From UBA3495 sp964629875 (GTDB lineage: Bacteria; Chloroflexota; Dehalococcoidia; Lucifugimonadales; UBA3495): DNA of 5,349 bases. The notes beneath the pieces are model-generated. The model had not been told where the DNA came from. It worked only from the letters and a program-made list of their open reading frames with translations, and made no database searches. A program made the translations under genes and the position numbers. The number at the start of each line of letters is the position of its first letter. Position 1 is the first letter of the stretch. This document shows positions 5,029 through 5,349 of this stretch, one piece after another. The DNA lies in contig CAZVRK010000049.1 in NCBI GenBank assembly GCA_964629875.1, forward strand, positions 1 to 5,349, read 5' to 3'.

Positions 5029-5345
5029 GCGTTTATCAAATTAACAAACTGTTCTATCTAATGGATAACGACCCAGATTTCAGAAGGAAAATGACCGAAG
5101 ATCCTGCAACAACACTCAGTAGTCTACACCTAACCGGTGAAGAGACAGAAGCAATAACAACTGGGGACGTGGGCCGACTTTACAGAATGGGTGTTCACAC
5201 TTTTTGCCTAAATCATATGGCACGGTACGAAATGTTTGGGGTCAATCGTCAAAATTATTTGGAGCGTATCAGAGACGGAATGGATTATGATCCACGTTTC
5301 GAACTCGGTTCTATGCCACTCCAATATGTCCCCAAATTGAAGTAA
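5025..5345 (+). CDS. LigA-like small subunit of an extradiol ring-cleavage dioxygenase
   Basis: From the GTG at 5025 this is a 106-residue helical protein beginning MSVYQINKLFYLMDND. The early segment INKLFYLMDNDPDFRRKMTEDP and the later LTGEETEAITTGDVGRLYRMG match the pattern of LigA, the alpha subunit of protocatechuate 4,5-dioxygenase. In that enzyme the small subunit packs over the LigB active site and helps close it. LigA itself is longer (about 139 residues) because of an N-terminal extension absent here. GTG was chosen because GAGGAGG precedes it and because it overlaps the LigB stop in GTGA. The gene order is LigB then LigA, the reverse of the classic ligAB order but the same as the domain order in fused gallate dioxygenases. 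The stop codon is complete four bases before the window end, so any further operon members lie outside. Confidence 0.85.
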   Translation: MSVYQINKLFYLMDNDPDFRRKMTEDPATTLSSLHLTGEETEAITTGDVGRLYRMGVHTFCLNHMARYEMFGVNRQNYLERIRDGMDYDPRFELGSMPLQYVPKLK

Positions 5346-5349
5346 CCCG

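Noticed and set aside
4635..5039. 134-aa open frame antisense to the LigB-like gene
   Set aside because: It lies wholly opposite a recognised family gene, has no family features and looks like a by-product of that gene's codon use.

Overview
The window reads like a piece of a moderately AT-rich, free-living bacterial chromosome. Dense genes on both strands, good Shine-Dalgarno sites, sigma-70-type promoters and no mobile elements support that. The large luciferase-like flavin monooxygenase is of a type I associate with Chloroflexota (Dehalococcoidia, SAR202-like lineages). A LigB/LigA-type ring-cleavage dioxygenase pair and a lipoprotein that looks leaderless fit the same picture. This taxonomic reading rests on remembered family resemblance, not on a search, and is tentative.

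Layout. Bases 2-589 (+) hold the 3' part of a histidine phosphatase whose N-terminal RHG motif lies outside the window. It converges on a 90-aa dimeric alpha/beta-barrel (ABM-like) protein at 659-931 (-), which has its own promoter at 1001-1029. Next on the same strand is a four-helix membrane protein of unknown function (1102-1488). A divergent control region (1489-1657) separates it from a secreted lipoprotein (1658-2410, +). The lipoprotein ends 4 bp from the tail of a convergent LLM-class flavin oxidoreductase (2415-3587, -). Upstream of the oxidoreductase in the same direction is an 86-aa ABM-like protein (3651-3911, -), and the two probably form an operon. A 301-bp divergent control region (3912-4212) then leads to a LigB-like extradiol dioxygenase subunit (4213-5028, +) and an overlapping LigA-like subunit (5025-5345, +).

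How the genes may work together. The flavin monooxygenase, the small barrel protein and the LigB/LigA pair share one divergent control region. They are plausible parts of an oxidative pathway for aromatic or other organic substrates, though the substrate cannot be read from sequence. Two observations stand out. A 50-bp promoter module (1602-1651 and 4022-4071, 40 of 50 bases identical, ungapped) precedes both the lipoprotein and the dioxygenase genes, implying shared control. In addition, the LigB-like subunit keeps its metal-ligand residues but seems to have methionine where LigB has its catalytic histidine. I see no CRISPR array, tRNA, rRNA, insertion sequence or defence system.
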